From positions 62,001 to 126,000 of the forward strand of contig NZ_JAUKFY010000014.1 in assembly GCF_030489605.1 (NCBI RefSeq): a stretch of 64,000 nt of DNA, read 5' to 3'. Below are positions 55,284-63,229 of the stretch, one piece after another; positions within the stretch are counted from its first letter, which is position 1, and each line of letters opens with the position of its first letter. Origin of the DNA: Brevibacillus laterosporus (GTDB taxonomy: Bacteria; Bacillota; Bacilli; Brevibacillales; Brevibacillaceae). The notes beneath the pieces are model-generated. The model was not told the origin of the DNA, did no database searches, and was given only the letters and a program-made list of their open reading frames with translations. The translations under genes and the position numbers were made by a program.

Positions 55284-55313
55284 CTAATTAGCAATTTCCT
55301 AATTGCTAATTAG
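55284..55313. repeat. Perfect 13-bp palindrome upstream of the tniQ gene
   Basis: CTAATTAGCAATT and AATTGCTAATTAG flank a 4-nt loop, 28 bp before the tniQ start. It could be an operator or an RNA hairpin. Confidence 0.8.
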
Positions 55314-55320
55314 TCATAAA

Positions 55321-55349
55321 AAATACCCCCCAATTACTGGGGGGTATTT
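55321..55349 (-). terminator. Strong terminator inside the right end of the Tn7-like element
   Basis: Perfect 11-bp arms AAATACCCCCC and GGGGGGTATTT with a 7-nt loop are followed on the - strand by TTTTTTA. It would stop glmS read-through before the transposition genes. Confidence 0.8.
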
Positions 55350-55405
55350 CAAAAAAGTGTTTTCAGTTATCGGCACAAGAATAGTAATAACCACCGATAC
55401 TCATC

Positions 55406-55492
55406 CTTTAACATATTTCTTTTGCACTAAATAACTTTCTTCATCACTATAGAATTTTCTTTTTTACTATAGGACTTTCTTTTGTTTTACCA
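55406..55492 (-). mobile_element. Right end of a Tn7-like element with four TnsB-site repeats
   Basis: Four 18-bp repeats start at 55406, 55426, 55446 and 55466, exactly 20 bp apart. The three nearer glmS share ACTAWA...CTTTCTT (for example ACTATAGGACTTTCTTTT); the fourth keeps TTTCTTTT. This matches the four adjacent TnsB sites of Tn7 right ends. The likely terminus, TGGTAAAAC read outward-in at 55492, lies 24 bp after the glmS stop, the classic attTn7 position. A terminal TGT is not clear, so the exact edge may be off by a few bases. Confidence 0.75.
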
Positions 55493-55516
55493 TCCATGTA
55501 TAAAAACAAATCCACC

Positions 55517-57352
55517 CTACTCCACCGTCACACTCTTAGCCAAGTTCCGTGGTTTATCCACATCCAAGCCACGAGCTGTAGACGCGAAGTAAGCGAGCAA
55601 TTGCAATGGAATGACAGTTAATACCGGAGCTAAGACCGGCAGTGTGCGTGGCACATATACCACTTCATCCACTGTTTTCTCCAATTCTGTATCTCCTTCA
55701 AACGCGAGACCTAGCGTGTAGGCGCCGCGGGCTTTGACCTCAACGATGTTGGATACCGTTTTGTCAAATAGGTCTGGCTGAGTAGCCAGTGCGATCACAG
55801 GTACATTCTCTTCAATGAGAGCTAGGGTACCGTGTTTTAGTTCACCCGCTGCGTAAGCTTCGGAATGAATGTAAGAAATCTCTTTTAGCTTCAGGGAGCC
55901 TTCCAGCGTCACAGCATAGTCGAGACCTCGTCCGATGAAGAACAGGTTTTGGACATCCTTTGTTACAGAAGTAGCTACCTTGCGCAGGTCCTCTTCCATT
56001 TCTAGAATGTTAGCTGTTTGAGTTGGAATCTCTAATAGGTGATCGACAATCTCAGCGATTTGTGCATCTGTTTGTGTGCCTTTTACCTGTGCAAGATAAA
56101 GCGCAAACAGATACAGAGCCAAGCTTTGGCATGTATAAGCTTTTGTAGAAGCAACCGCTACCTCTGGGCCTGCCCAAGTGTAGATAACCTCATCTGCTTC
56201 ACGAGCTACCGAGCTGCCTACTACGTTGCTTACTGCCATTACTTTAACGCCTTGTTTCTTCGCTTCACGCAGAGCCGCCAGCGTATCTGCTGTTTCCCCT
56301 GATTGACTGATGACAACCACTAACGTCTTATCTGTGAAGATCGGGTCACGATATCTAAATTCTGAAGCGATCGCTACCTCGACAGGAACGCGTGTCAGCT
56401 TCTCAATGACTTCTTTCCCGATTAATCCAGCATGCATCGAGGTACCACATGCTACGATGTACATTCTGTCAAAAGCAGCTAGCTCTTCTGGAGTCATTTT
56501 CATCTCAGGCAGTAGCACACGCTTGGTTTCCAAATCAATACGGGAGCCAATTGTATCTCGCATTGCTTTTGGCTGCTCATGAATCTCTTTTAACATAAAG
56601 GAGTCATAGCCGTCCTTCTCTGCTTGCACCAAGTCCCAATCCACATGGAAAATTTCACGTTCAACAGGCTCGCCTGTCTCTGCCACTGTCAACTGGATGT
56701 TATCGCGAGTTAAAACAGCCATTTCACCTTCATTTAAGATGTACATGTCACGCGTATGCTCCAAAATAGCCGGGATGTCAGAGCCAATAAACGCTTCCCC
56801 TTCACCAATACCCACGATGAGCGGACTTGCTAAACGTACGGCAATTAATTTATCTGGTTCGTGCTCTGTCATGATACCAAGTGCATAGGCACCGCGCATT
56901 TTTTGTACAGCCTTGCGCACTGTAGCTACGATGTCGCCATCATATAGATCGGACAATAGATGAGCGATAACCTCTGTATCTGTTTCTGACAGGAACTCAT
57001 ATCCTTTTGCTATCAATTCTTCCTTGATATTCAGGTAATTTTCAATAATCCCATTATGAACAACTGCAAATTTATGCGTTTTGTCTAAATGAGGATGAGA
57101 ATTTTCATCGGAAGGCTTTCCGTGTGTTGCCCAACGAGTATGGCCAATTCCAGCCATTCCCGCTAGCGGTCTGTCTCTTAGACGCTCTTCTAACGTAGCA
57201 ATCCGTCCCTTGGATTTTGCATGATCCAAACCTTGCTCCGTCATTACTGCTACACCTGCAGAGTCATACCCACGATACTCCAGCTTACGCAGACCTCCAA
57301 TAACGATATCCTGCGCCTGTTTACTTCCAATATATCCAACGATTCCGCACAT
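55517..57352 (-). CDS. glmS: Glutamine-fructose-6-phosphate transaminase (isomerising)
   Basis: A 611-residue enzyme making glucosamine-6-phosphate for cell-wall precursors. It starts MCGIVGYIG, with Cys2 the glutaminase nucleophile after Met removal, and has GHTRWATHGKPSDENSHPH in the glutaminase half. Two SIS domains follow (VACGTSMHAG and VISQSGETADTLAAL; later FFIGRGLDYAVTLEGSLKLKEISYIHSEAYAAGELKHG). It ends KPRNLAKSVTVE, the conserved tail whose coding DNA is bound by TnsD-type proteins. A ribozyme in its leader provides feedback. A Tn7-like relic lies directly downstream. Confidence 0.98.
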   Translation of the reverse strand: MCGIVGYIGSKQAQDIVIGGLRKLEYRGYDSAGVAVMTEQGLDHAKSKGRIATLEERLRDRPLAGMAGIGHTRWATHGKPSDENSHPHLDKTHKFAVVHNGIIENYLNIKEELIAKGYEFLSETDTEVIAHLLSDLYDGDIVATVRKAVQKMRGAYALGIMTEHEPDKLIAVRLASPLIVGIGEGEAFIGSDIPAILEHTRDMYILNEGEMAVLTRDNIQLTVAETGEPVEREIFHVDWDLVQAEKDGYDSFMLKEIHEQPKAMRDTIGSRIDLETKRVLLPEMKMTPEELAAFDRMYIVACGTSMHAGLIGKEVIEKLTRVPVEVAIASEFRYRDPIFTDKTLVVVISQSGETADTLAALREAKKQGVKVMAVSNVVGSSVAREADEVIYTWAGPEVAVASTKAYTCQSLALYLFALYLAQVKGTQTDAQIAEIVDHLLEIPTQTANILEMEEDLRKVATSVTKDVQNLFFIGRGLDYAVTLEGSLKLKEISYIHSEAYAAGELKHGTLALIEENVPVIALATQPDLFDKTVSNIVEVKARGAYTLGLAFEGDTELEKTVDEVVYVPRTLPVLAPVLTVIPLQLLAYFASTARGLDVDKPRNLAKSVTVE

Positions 57353-57454
57353 AGTAATAGAAACCCCTCTCTAGTGGACAGGGGTACGACCCAACTGAAT
57401 TTGCTAACGGGGTGTACCCCCGTCATTCCTTTGCAAATTTTTATCTATAAAGTA

Positions 57455-57630
57455 ATTGTGAACATATCATACTCAGATTTTGTCCATAAGGTTGCCCCTA
57501 TGTTTTGTAACTGAGCTTACGGTCCTGATACATGACCGGGAGGCATCCGCCGAACATTTCGATAAACCTCCACCTCGTCCACTGTGCTCCATGTCGGGCA
57601 GCCACAGTGCTGGCGCTTTTAAAAGATATT
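57455..57630 (-). ncRNA. glmS ribozyme
   Basis: On the - strand, AGCGCCAG with the cleavage site just before GCGCC (about 57616) starts the catalytic core. It is followed by a P2-type hairpin, CAGTGGACGAGG, then TTTATCGA, GGCGGATGCCTCC and the peripheral AGGGGCAACCTTATGGACAA. All are in the conserved order of the glucosamine-6-phosphate-activated self-cleaving ribozyme, about 100 bp upstream of the glmS start. Confidence 0.95.
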
Positions 57631-57691
57631 TGTGGTCTTTAAAATGAAGATCCTCTCTCCCCTCCTTTTTAAGATAATCAAATCCTTTCTT

Positions 57692-57720
57692 ACTTTAGCA
57701 CAGCTTTGTGCGGGGGACAA
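57692..57720 (-). promoter_or_regulatory. Probable glmS promoter
   Basis: On the - strand TTGTCC and TAAAGT are separated by 17 bp, about 75 bp upstream of the ribozyme cleavage site. Confidence 0.5.
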
Positions 57721-57865
57721 TATCTCTTTTCCGCTGTGACCCTCATAAATTCATGATAAATGGCTAAGATTTCCCCACTCTTTATGTTATGCAGGTGTAG
57801 ATATAAATGTGTTACTCAAAAAATATAGCAGAAACGATCCCTTTATCAGGGTTCAAAGCGCATAA

Positions 57866-57896
57866 AAAAAGGAGCAGACGCACGCCGCTCCTTTTT
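57866..57896 (-). terminator. Terminator of glmM
   Basis: The arms AAAAAGGAGC and GCTCCTTTTT, with T-rich tails on both strands, lie just after the glmM stop and separate glmM from glmS. Confidence 0.85.
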
Positions 57897-57907
57897 CTAC
57901 ATTACCT

Positions 57908-59254
57908 TTATGCTAATTCCTTTTTAACAACCTCTACGATTTTTTGAACCATAACTTCTAGTTCATCAGCATCTGGCCCTTCTGCCATGACACGAACGAT
58001 TGGCTCTGTGCCTGATGGACGAACCAGCACGCGACCATTACCCTGCAGGCTTTCCTCTACCTCTTTAATCGCTTGTTCAATAGCTGCGTTGCCATTTAGC
58101 TTTGTTTTATCCTCCACGCGCACATTTACTAATAGCTGCGGGAATTTCGTCATCATCTGTTTTAATTCAGACAATGGTTTGCCTGTTTCCTTGATGATGT
58201 TAAGCAGTTGCAGACCAGTTAATAAGCCATCCCCAGTCGTATTGTAATCCAGGAAAATAATATGCCCAGATTGCTCCCCGCCTAGGTTATAGCCTCCACG
58301 AACCATTTCTTCCATTACATAACGATCGCCAACGGCTGTACGTGTACTATTAATGCCTTGCTCCTCCATTGCTTTAAAGAAGCCAAGATTAGCCATTACA
58401 GTCGTTACTACAGTATTGTTGTTCAATTTGCCCTTATGCTTAAGAGCACGCGCACAGATAGCCATTATATAATCGCCATCTACCAGCTCGCCATTCTCAT
58501 CGACAGCTATACAGCGATCTGCATCTCCATCAAAGGAAAGTCCCAATACAGCCTTATGCTTCACAACCTCTTCCTGTAAGCGTTCTGGATGTGTTGATCC
58601 GCATTGATCATTGATGTTGATGCCGTTCGGGCTTGCACCAATCGTAATGACATCTGCCTCTACATCTGCAAATAATCTGGCTGCCAAGGAAGAGACAGCT
58701 CCATTAGCGCAATCCAAAACGATTTTCATATCCTCAAAACGCTCATTTACAGAACTTTTGAGATGAGACAGGTATTTCTGGCTACCTTCCAGATAATCGA
58801 TTACAGTACCGATTTTGTCCCCTGTAGGGCGCGGTAACGTATCCTCTGGAGTATCCAGATATCTTTCAATCTCGTTTTCGTCCTCATCTGACAGCTTAAA
58901 GCCATCGTTACCAAAGAACTTGATTCCATTATCCTCAAATGGATTGTGTGAAGCAGAAATCATGACACCGGCATCTGCCCCTAAAGCCTTGGTCAGATAA
59001 GCTACGCCAGACGTAGAAATTACTCCCAAACGAACTACTTCTGCACCTACAGAGAGAAGACCTGCGATCAGAGCACTCTCCAGCATTTGACCAGAGATAC
59101 GCGTATCGCGACCAATAACTACCTTTGGTTTGCCTTCCTCTTTGTGTCTTGTCAGTACGTATCCACCATCTCGACCGATTTTAAAAGCCAATTCAGGTGT
59201 AAGCTGCGTATTAGCAACCCCACGTACGCCGTCTGTTCCGAAATACTTCCCCAT
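57908..59254 (-). CDS. glmM: Phosphoglucosamine mutase
   Basis: A 448-residue alpha-D-phosphohexomutase converting glucosamine-6-phosphate to glucosamine-1-phosphate. It opens [15 protein letters not shown]. The phosphoserine is in [19 protein letters not shown], the Mg2+ loop is [15 protein letters not shown], the sugar-specificity loop is [10 protein letters not shown], and the phosphate-binding loop is [12 protein letters not shown]. It is the last gene of a cluster with cdaA and cdaR, 45 bp after cdaR, a conserved Firmicute arrangement tying c-di-AMP synthesis to wall precursor supply. Confidence 0.98.
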   Translation of the reverse strand: MGKYFGTDGVRGVANTQLTPELAFKIGRDGGYVLTRHKEEGKPKVVIGRDTRISGQMLESALIAGLLSVGAEVVRLGVISTSGVAYLTKALGADAGVMISASHNPFEDNGIKFFGNDGFKLSDEDENEIERYLDTPEDTLPRPTGDKIGTVIDYLEGSQKYLSHLKSSVNERFEDMKIVLDCANGAVSSLAARLFADVEADVITIGASPNGININDQCGSTHPERLQEEVVKHKAVLGLSFDGDADRCIAVDENGELVDGDYIMAICARALKHKGKLNNNTVVTTVMANLGFFKAMEEQGINSTRTAVGDRYVMEEMVRGGYNLGGEQSGHIIFLDYNTTGDGLLTGLQLLNIIKETGKPLSELKQMMTKFPQLLVNVRVEDKTKLNGNAAIEQAIKEVEESLQGNGRVLVRPSGTEPIVRVMAEGPDADELEVMVQKIVEVVKKELA

Positions 59255-59299
59255 CCTTGTCCCTCATTTCTTTCCTAGTACACGTAATAGGCTATGTTC

Positions 59300-60535
59300 C
59301 TACTGTTTTTTTGTGATTTCTACCGTGACCTGATGAAGTGCATTCGATGCTATCTTGAGATAATCTGGCAAATTGTTATTGTAAACCAGCGGAATCTCAT
59401 GCACACCTACAGGCAGCGAACTTACATCTGCTACAATTTGAATGTCATTTGCCGTGAGGTCTTTTAGGATGTTAGGAGCACCGATCACATCGAAGCTTAC
59501 TGTGCTTAATTCCTGTCCATCCGCTGTTACGACTTTGGCAACCAAATCTTCAGCGAGTCCAGTGACCCTTAATGGCACGTTCTCCAATTTTTTGGTTTCA
59601 GATGGCACTATCTTCAGTGTGACATCTAACGTATCTGGGTCAACCTTTACCACTTTTGGCGCCAACGGCATTTTTAGTTGAAGTACCCGATCTGAAGTAA
59701 TATTTTTTAAATCAATTGATGGACCCGAATAGGTATCCATAGGCTTAATCACTTCATTTGGTCCGTATACCGTCACCTCTTGTGTGTTCATCGTGATACT
59801 AGCCAAACTATATCCATCTGGCAGCTCATTCGTCAAGTTTAATTTGAGCGGCACCATTTTGGACGGACTTGTCACCGGTATACTGACTTCAGCCACTAAC
59901 GGTGAAATTTCTGCGCCCGTCATCAGATTTCCTTGCTTGTCATACACTTTTAATTGTGCATTGCTAGAAACAGTATCCGTCGCTCCATCTACATTGACAG
60001 CCGCTTTTACTACGCCAATCTTCTTAACCTGACTCGCTGGAACAGTAACCAGTACCCGGAATGGTTTTACGATAGGCTGTTTTAACTCATACCCATCCGC
60101 TGCCTTGCCAATTTTCTCGACTTGGACGTCCATTTCAACGGTTTGTTTTTCCTCTAATGTGACATCAATATAATCCGGTGTGATGGTCACTTTTGACCCA
60201 TCAGGGAATCCGCGCGACTGTACCTGCAAACGATGCACTCCGCTCGCTAATCCTCTAGCGTCTATAAAAACCTCGTAGTTGTCAAAAATATTATATTTTA
60301 GAAAAGGATTGTTACTCTCCACTGCTACTTTAACCGATTGTAATTTGTTCGTAATCTCAAAATTATCGGCGTCATAATAAGCTTTGACCTTTGCACTCTC
60401 GATAATTCGGGTCGGCTGTACTGCTTCACTGGAATTGCCCTGCTCTGGCTCTAAGTTTACAATCATCCACAACATAATGGCCAAAAGTAGGGCAATTCCG
60501 CGGACAAACCAATGACTGTTTAACCATCTATCCAT
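59300..60535 (-). CDS. cdaR: CdaA regulator, YbbR-domain protein
   Basis: A 411-residue membrane-anchored protein. One N-terminal transmembrane helix (residues ~10-25, WFVRGIALLLAIMLWMIVNLEP) is followed by about four extracytoplasmic YbbR repeats, each with a VxV strand pattern and YxLxxPxxxPxxVxVxxP-like motifs. CdaR binds CdaA and modulates its c-di-AMP production. It overlaps cdaA by 8 bp. Confidence 0.93.
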   Translation of the reverse strand: MDRWLNSHWFVRGIALLLAIMLWMIVNLEPEQGNSSEAVQPTRIIESAKVKAYYDADNFEITNKLQSVKVAVESNNPFLKYNIFDNYEVFIDARGLASGVHRLQVQSRGFPDGSKVTITPDYIDVTLEEKQTVEMDVQVEKIGKAADGYELKQPIVKPFRVLVTVPASQVKKIGVVKAAVNVDGATDTVSSNAQLKVYDKQGNLMTGAEISPLVAEVSIPVTSPSKMVPLKLNLTNELPDGYSLASITMNTQEVTVYGPNEVIKPMDTYSGPSIDLKNITSDRVLQLKMPLAPKVVKVDPDTLDVTLKIVPSETKKLENVPLRVTGLAEDLVAKVVTADGQELSTVSFDVIGAPNILKDLTANDIQIVADVSSLPVGVHEIPLVYNNNLPDYLKIASNALHQVTVEITKKQ

Positions 60536-61346
60536 TTTTTCGCCCCCATTGCCAACGACTTGCCATGGATTTACTCTTCGCTTGCGGAGAGAGTCTGCTC
60601 AGCATTTTTTGTGCTAATAGCTCTTCGGTCAAGTTACGCGTTATTTCTCCATTGGTCGTTATCGAAACGTTACCTGTTTCCTCCGACACAATAATGGTAA
60701 AACCATCGGAGACTTCACTCATTCCAATAGCGGCCCGGTGTCTTGTTCCAAGCTCTTTAGAAATGGAAGGATTCTCAGATAACGGCAGATAACAAGCTGC
60801 TGCTAGCACCGTATCCTTACGCAAAATGACAGCTCCATCATGCAGAGGAGTATTCGGGATAAAGATATTGATTAACAACTCTGACGTGACTCGACCATTT
60901 ATGGCGATTCCTGTCTCCACGTAATCATTTAGCCCTGTATCTCGCTCCACCACGATTAGAGCTCCAATACGGCGCTTAGCCATATAAGTCACAGCCTTGC
61001 CGACTTCCTGAACCATTCGTTGTACGCTTTCTTCATCATCATTCGAGTAAGAGCGGGAGAATAATTTACCTCGCCCAATTTGCTCCAATGCACGACGCAG
61101 CTCAGGCTGAAAAATAATGACAACTGCTAATACTCCAAACGTAAAAGCTTGGGACATCAACCAGTGCAGGGTACGGAAATCAAAGTACTTGCTGAGCAAC
61201 CAGGTAACGATAACTACCATAATGCCTCGCAAAAGTTGTACAGCACGAGTTCCGCGGACCAGCATGATTAGTTTATAAATCAAGTACGTGACTAAAAGAA
61301 TATCTATTCCGTCACGCAGTATGTTCACGTAGTTTAAATACCCCAT
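60528..61346 (-). CDS. cdaA: Diadenylate cyclase
   Basis: A 272-residue membrane enzyme making c-di-AMP from ATP. Three N-terminal helices (to about residue 85) precede the DAC domain. The catalytic motifs are DGAVILR and GTRHRAAIG (DGA and RHR). GALIVVERDTGLNDYVETG begins the nucleotide-binding region. Order cdaA-cdaR-glmM is conserved across Firmicutes. c-di-AMP controls potassium and osmolyte transport. Confidence 0.97.
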   Translation of the reverse strand: MGYLNYVNILRDGIDILLVTYLIYKLIMLVRGTRAVQLLRGIMVVIVTWLLSKYFDFRTLHWLMSQAFTFGVLAVVIIFQPELRRALEQIGRGKLFSRSYSNDDEESVQRMVQEVGKAVTYMAKRRIGALIVVERDTGLNDYVETGIAINGRVTSELLINIFIPNTPLHDGAVILRKDTVLAAACYLPLSENPSISKELGTRHRAAIGMSEVSDGFTIIVSEETGNVSITTNGEITRNLTEELLAQKMLSRLSPQAKSKSMASRWQWGRKNG

Positions 61347-61404
61347 ACCGCCGCCTCACATTCCTACTCCAATACTATCCAAGAATTTTGATTGGATTGT
61401 TTGC

Positions 61405-61433
61405 GGAAAAAAGCACGGCTTCTCATGCCGTGC
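61405..61433 (-). terminator. Terminator after rsiW
   Basis: GCACGGC and GCCGTGC form a stem with a 7-nt loop. On the - strand it is followed by TTTTTT, ending the sigW-rsiW transcript before cdaA. Confidence 0.8.
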
Positions 61434-61457
61434 CACTTCTCTTCCTTCTATTTTCCC

Positions 61458-62081
61458 CTAATGAGTCAATGGAAGCAAGTCATTTCCGATATTTTTCATT
61501 TCATACCATACCCAATCGAAAATCATTTCGATGGATTCTGTATCTCCAGCCACCTGAGCCGTTGAAGCTAAAAAGACTCTGCCATCAATAGCTACGACAT
61601 TTCCCTTAACTTCACCTTCTACCTCTACGCTGCCATTGCGGACAATAAGGTCTCCCGTTAAGGTAGTCCCAGCCGGCACGACAACTACATTACGCTCTTT
61701 ATCTATCTTTAGCTTATCCATATTGGATGATGTAATTTGGAGGGTGTTATCCCGATCAATCCAACTGGTAAACAAACTTCCTGTCATAAGAACAAAAAAG
61801 ACTGCCGCTGCCGTTACGAATGGGTGGCGTCTCATCCAGTTTCCAAAGCTCTTGCGTTTCGCTACCGGAGGCAACTGAGCCATAACACGTGCGGTAAAAT
61901 CACTTGGTGCTTGGATATGGGAGGCACTCTCTACATAGGCAATTACTTTTTGCAATTGTTGTAAATGCGTACGGCATTCTTCACAGTTTAGCAGGTGCTG
62001 TTGAAGACGTTGATTCGATAGTTGATCGATATCTTTATCCAAAAACACATGGTTAAGCTGCTTCGCTTCTCTGCAATCCAT
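61458..62081 (-). CDS. rsiW: Anti-sigma factor of the ZAS family (RsiW-like)
   Basis: A 207-residue single-pass membrane protein. The cytoplasmic N-terminus carries the zinc-finger anti-sigma motif: the HxxxCxxC at LQQHLLNCEECRTHL. One transmembrane helix lies at about residues 90-108, and the extracytoplasmic part has a polymer-forming bactofilin-like repeat pattern (LTGDLIVRNGSVEVEGEVKGNVV). It follows sigW by 20 bp. In the known system, regulated proteolysis of RsiW releases sigma-W under envelope stress. Confidence 0.9.
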   Translation of the reverse strand: MDCREAKQLNHVFLDKDIDQLSNQRLQQHLLNCEECRTHLQQLQKVIAYVESASHIQAPSDFTARVMAQLPPVAKRKSFGNWMRRHPFVTAAAVFFVLMTGSLFTSWIDRDNTLQITSSNMDKLKIDKERNVVVVPAGTTLTGDLIVRNGSVEVEGEVKGNVVAIDGRVFLASTAQVAGDTESIEMIFDWVWYEMKNIGNDLLPLTH

Positions 62082-62101
62082 CTGAATACGTCTCCTTTCA
62101 A

Positions 62102-62665
62102 TTAAAATCGCAACTTATTTCGCAGTGCTTCTCGCCCACGATGAATTCTGGTTTTAATCGTTGTTATCGGCAATTGCAAGGCATCGCTTATTTCCTGCAA
62201 CGATAAATCCTCAATGTAACGCAGCACCATGATAGACCGATACTTGGGACTTAACTTGGTTAGTGCGTCCTGCACCGTTTCTTGTAACTCTTGTACGACG
62301 ACTTTTTCCTCAGGGGTTTTCTCATCGGAGGCTAGTCTGGAGTACCAATCTAGCCCTTCTAAATCTCCGCCCTGCTCTTCATCCAAAGAAAATTGTGGTT
62401 TTTTCTTTCTTCCCCGGTCAATACACAGGTTAGTGGCAATACGATATATCCACGTTGAAAAACGATAATTTTCATCATAGGAATGCAGATTGGCATAAAC
62501 GCGCAAAAAGGTTTCCTGTGCAATATCTTCAGCCTCTTGGCGGTTGCCAACCATTCTGAAAGCTAGCTGAAAGATTTTATCTTTGTACATTTCCACCAGT
62601 TCCGCAAACGCTTCACGGTCATCCCGTTTCGCTCGTTCTACCAAGCGTCTCTCTACAAATTCCAT
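62102..62665 (-). CDS. sigW: ECF RNA polymerase sigma factor, sigma-W
   Basis: A 187-residue ECF sigma factor. Region 2 contains RVYANLHSYDENYRFSTWIYRIATNLCIDRGRK, and region 4 contains LSPKYRSIMVLRYIEDLSLQEISDALQLPITTIKTRI. It starts at ATG behind AGGGAGG. It is followed by the zinc-finger anti-sigma gene and preceded by a perfect sigma-W-type promoter. The pair governs resistance to cell-envelope stress and antimicrobial peptides in Bacilli. Confidence 0.95.
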   Translation of the reverse strand: MEFVERRLVERAKRDDREAFAELVEMYKDKIFQLAFRMVGNRQEAEDIAQETFLRVYANLHSYDENYRFSTWIYRIATNLCIDRGRKKKPQFSLDEEQGGDLEGLDWYSRLASDEKTPEEKVVVQELQETVQDALTKLSPKYRSIMVLRYIEDLSLQEISDALQLPITTIKTRIHRGREALRNKLRF

Positions 62666-62698
62666 GCCATCCTCCCTAGAATGTAACCCGTCTTCTAA

Positions 62699-62724
62699 TA
62701 CGAACTAAAGACGATTTAGTTTCA
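62699..62724 (-). promoter_or_regulatory. Sigma-W autoregulatory promoter
   Basis: On the - strand TGAAAC (62719-62724) and CGTA (62699-62702) are separated by exactly 16 bp, the consensus for sigma-W recognition, 34 bp upstream of the sigW start. Confidence 0.85.
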
Positions 62725-63183
62725 AATTTTGCTGTTAAAGTTCTGCGGAATTTTTATCTTTTTATTATATAGGTAGTTTGCCTTTTATTCTTGATTAAAA
62801 CTGTGTGAAACCAGTGTTTAAGTAAAGAATTTTATCATCACGTATAAAAAAGGACATCAAAAAGCTGTTTTGTGCGATTCCTATAATATTAACAAAAGAG
62901 TAAGATACAAAAAAATATTCAAAAAGGAACGCGCGCTTAATTATTTTATGTCTTGTACCATTTATCCATGTAAAGTTATATATAAAGGCGATTTTGCAGT
63001 ACAAGCACTGCTCCGTCTATCACTCTCGAACTTTTGAACTCCGTGTACAATGAGTTGGTTTTTCAAGCCAATGCCAAAACTCACCCTTTGACTCTACCTC
63101 CACCTTTTCCAAATGTAAAGGCATCAGGAAAAGACAATTGATTGGCTTACTTTAAGTATATAAGATATGAAACAAATAAACAA
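62725..63183. other. Intergenic region without a recognised gene
   Basis: AT-rich stretch between the sigW promoter and the rocF terminator. No ORF has both a ribosome binding site and a protein-like composition. Confidence 0.45.
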
Positions 63184-63223
63184 AAGACAGGAGAATGGAA
63201 GATACCTTTCCATCTCCTGTCTT
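63184..63223 (-). terminator. Terminator of the arginase gene
   Basis: The arms AAGACAGGAGA-TGGAA and TTCCA-TCTCCTGTCTT form a long stem after the arginase stop, with a T-rich tail on the - strand. Confidence 0.8.
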
Positions 63224-63229
63224 ACAATC

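Larger units (their letters stand above)
50017..55492 (-). mobile_element. Decayed Tn7-like transposon at glmS (right end to tniQ fragment)
   Basis: The visible relic spans the right end, a truncated tniQ, a tnsA fragment, tnsB, a nonsense-interrupted tnsC and a tniQ fragment, all on the glmS strand and inserted at the attTn7 site. No left end with inverted repeats was found below 50017, so the outer boundary and any cargo are unknown. Transposition by itself is very unlikely. Confidence 0.8.
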
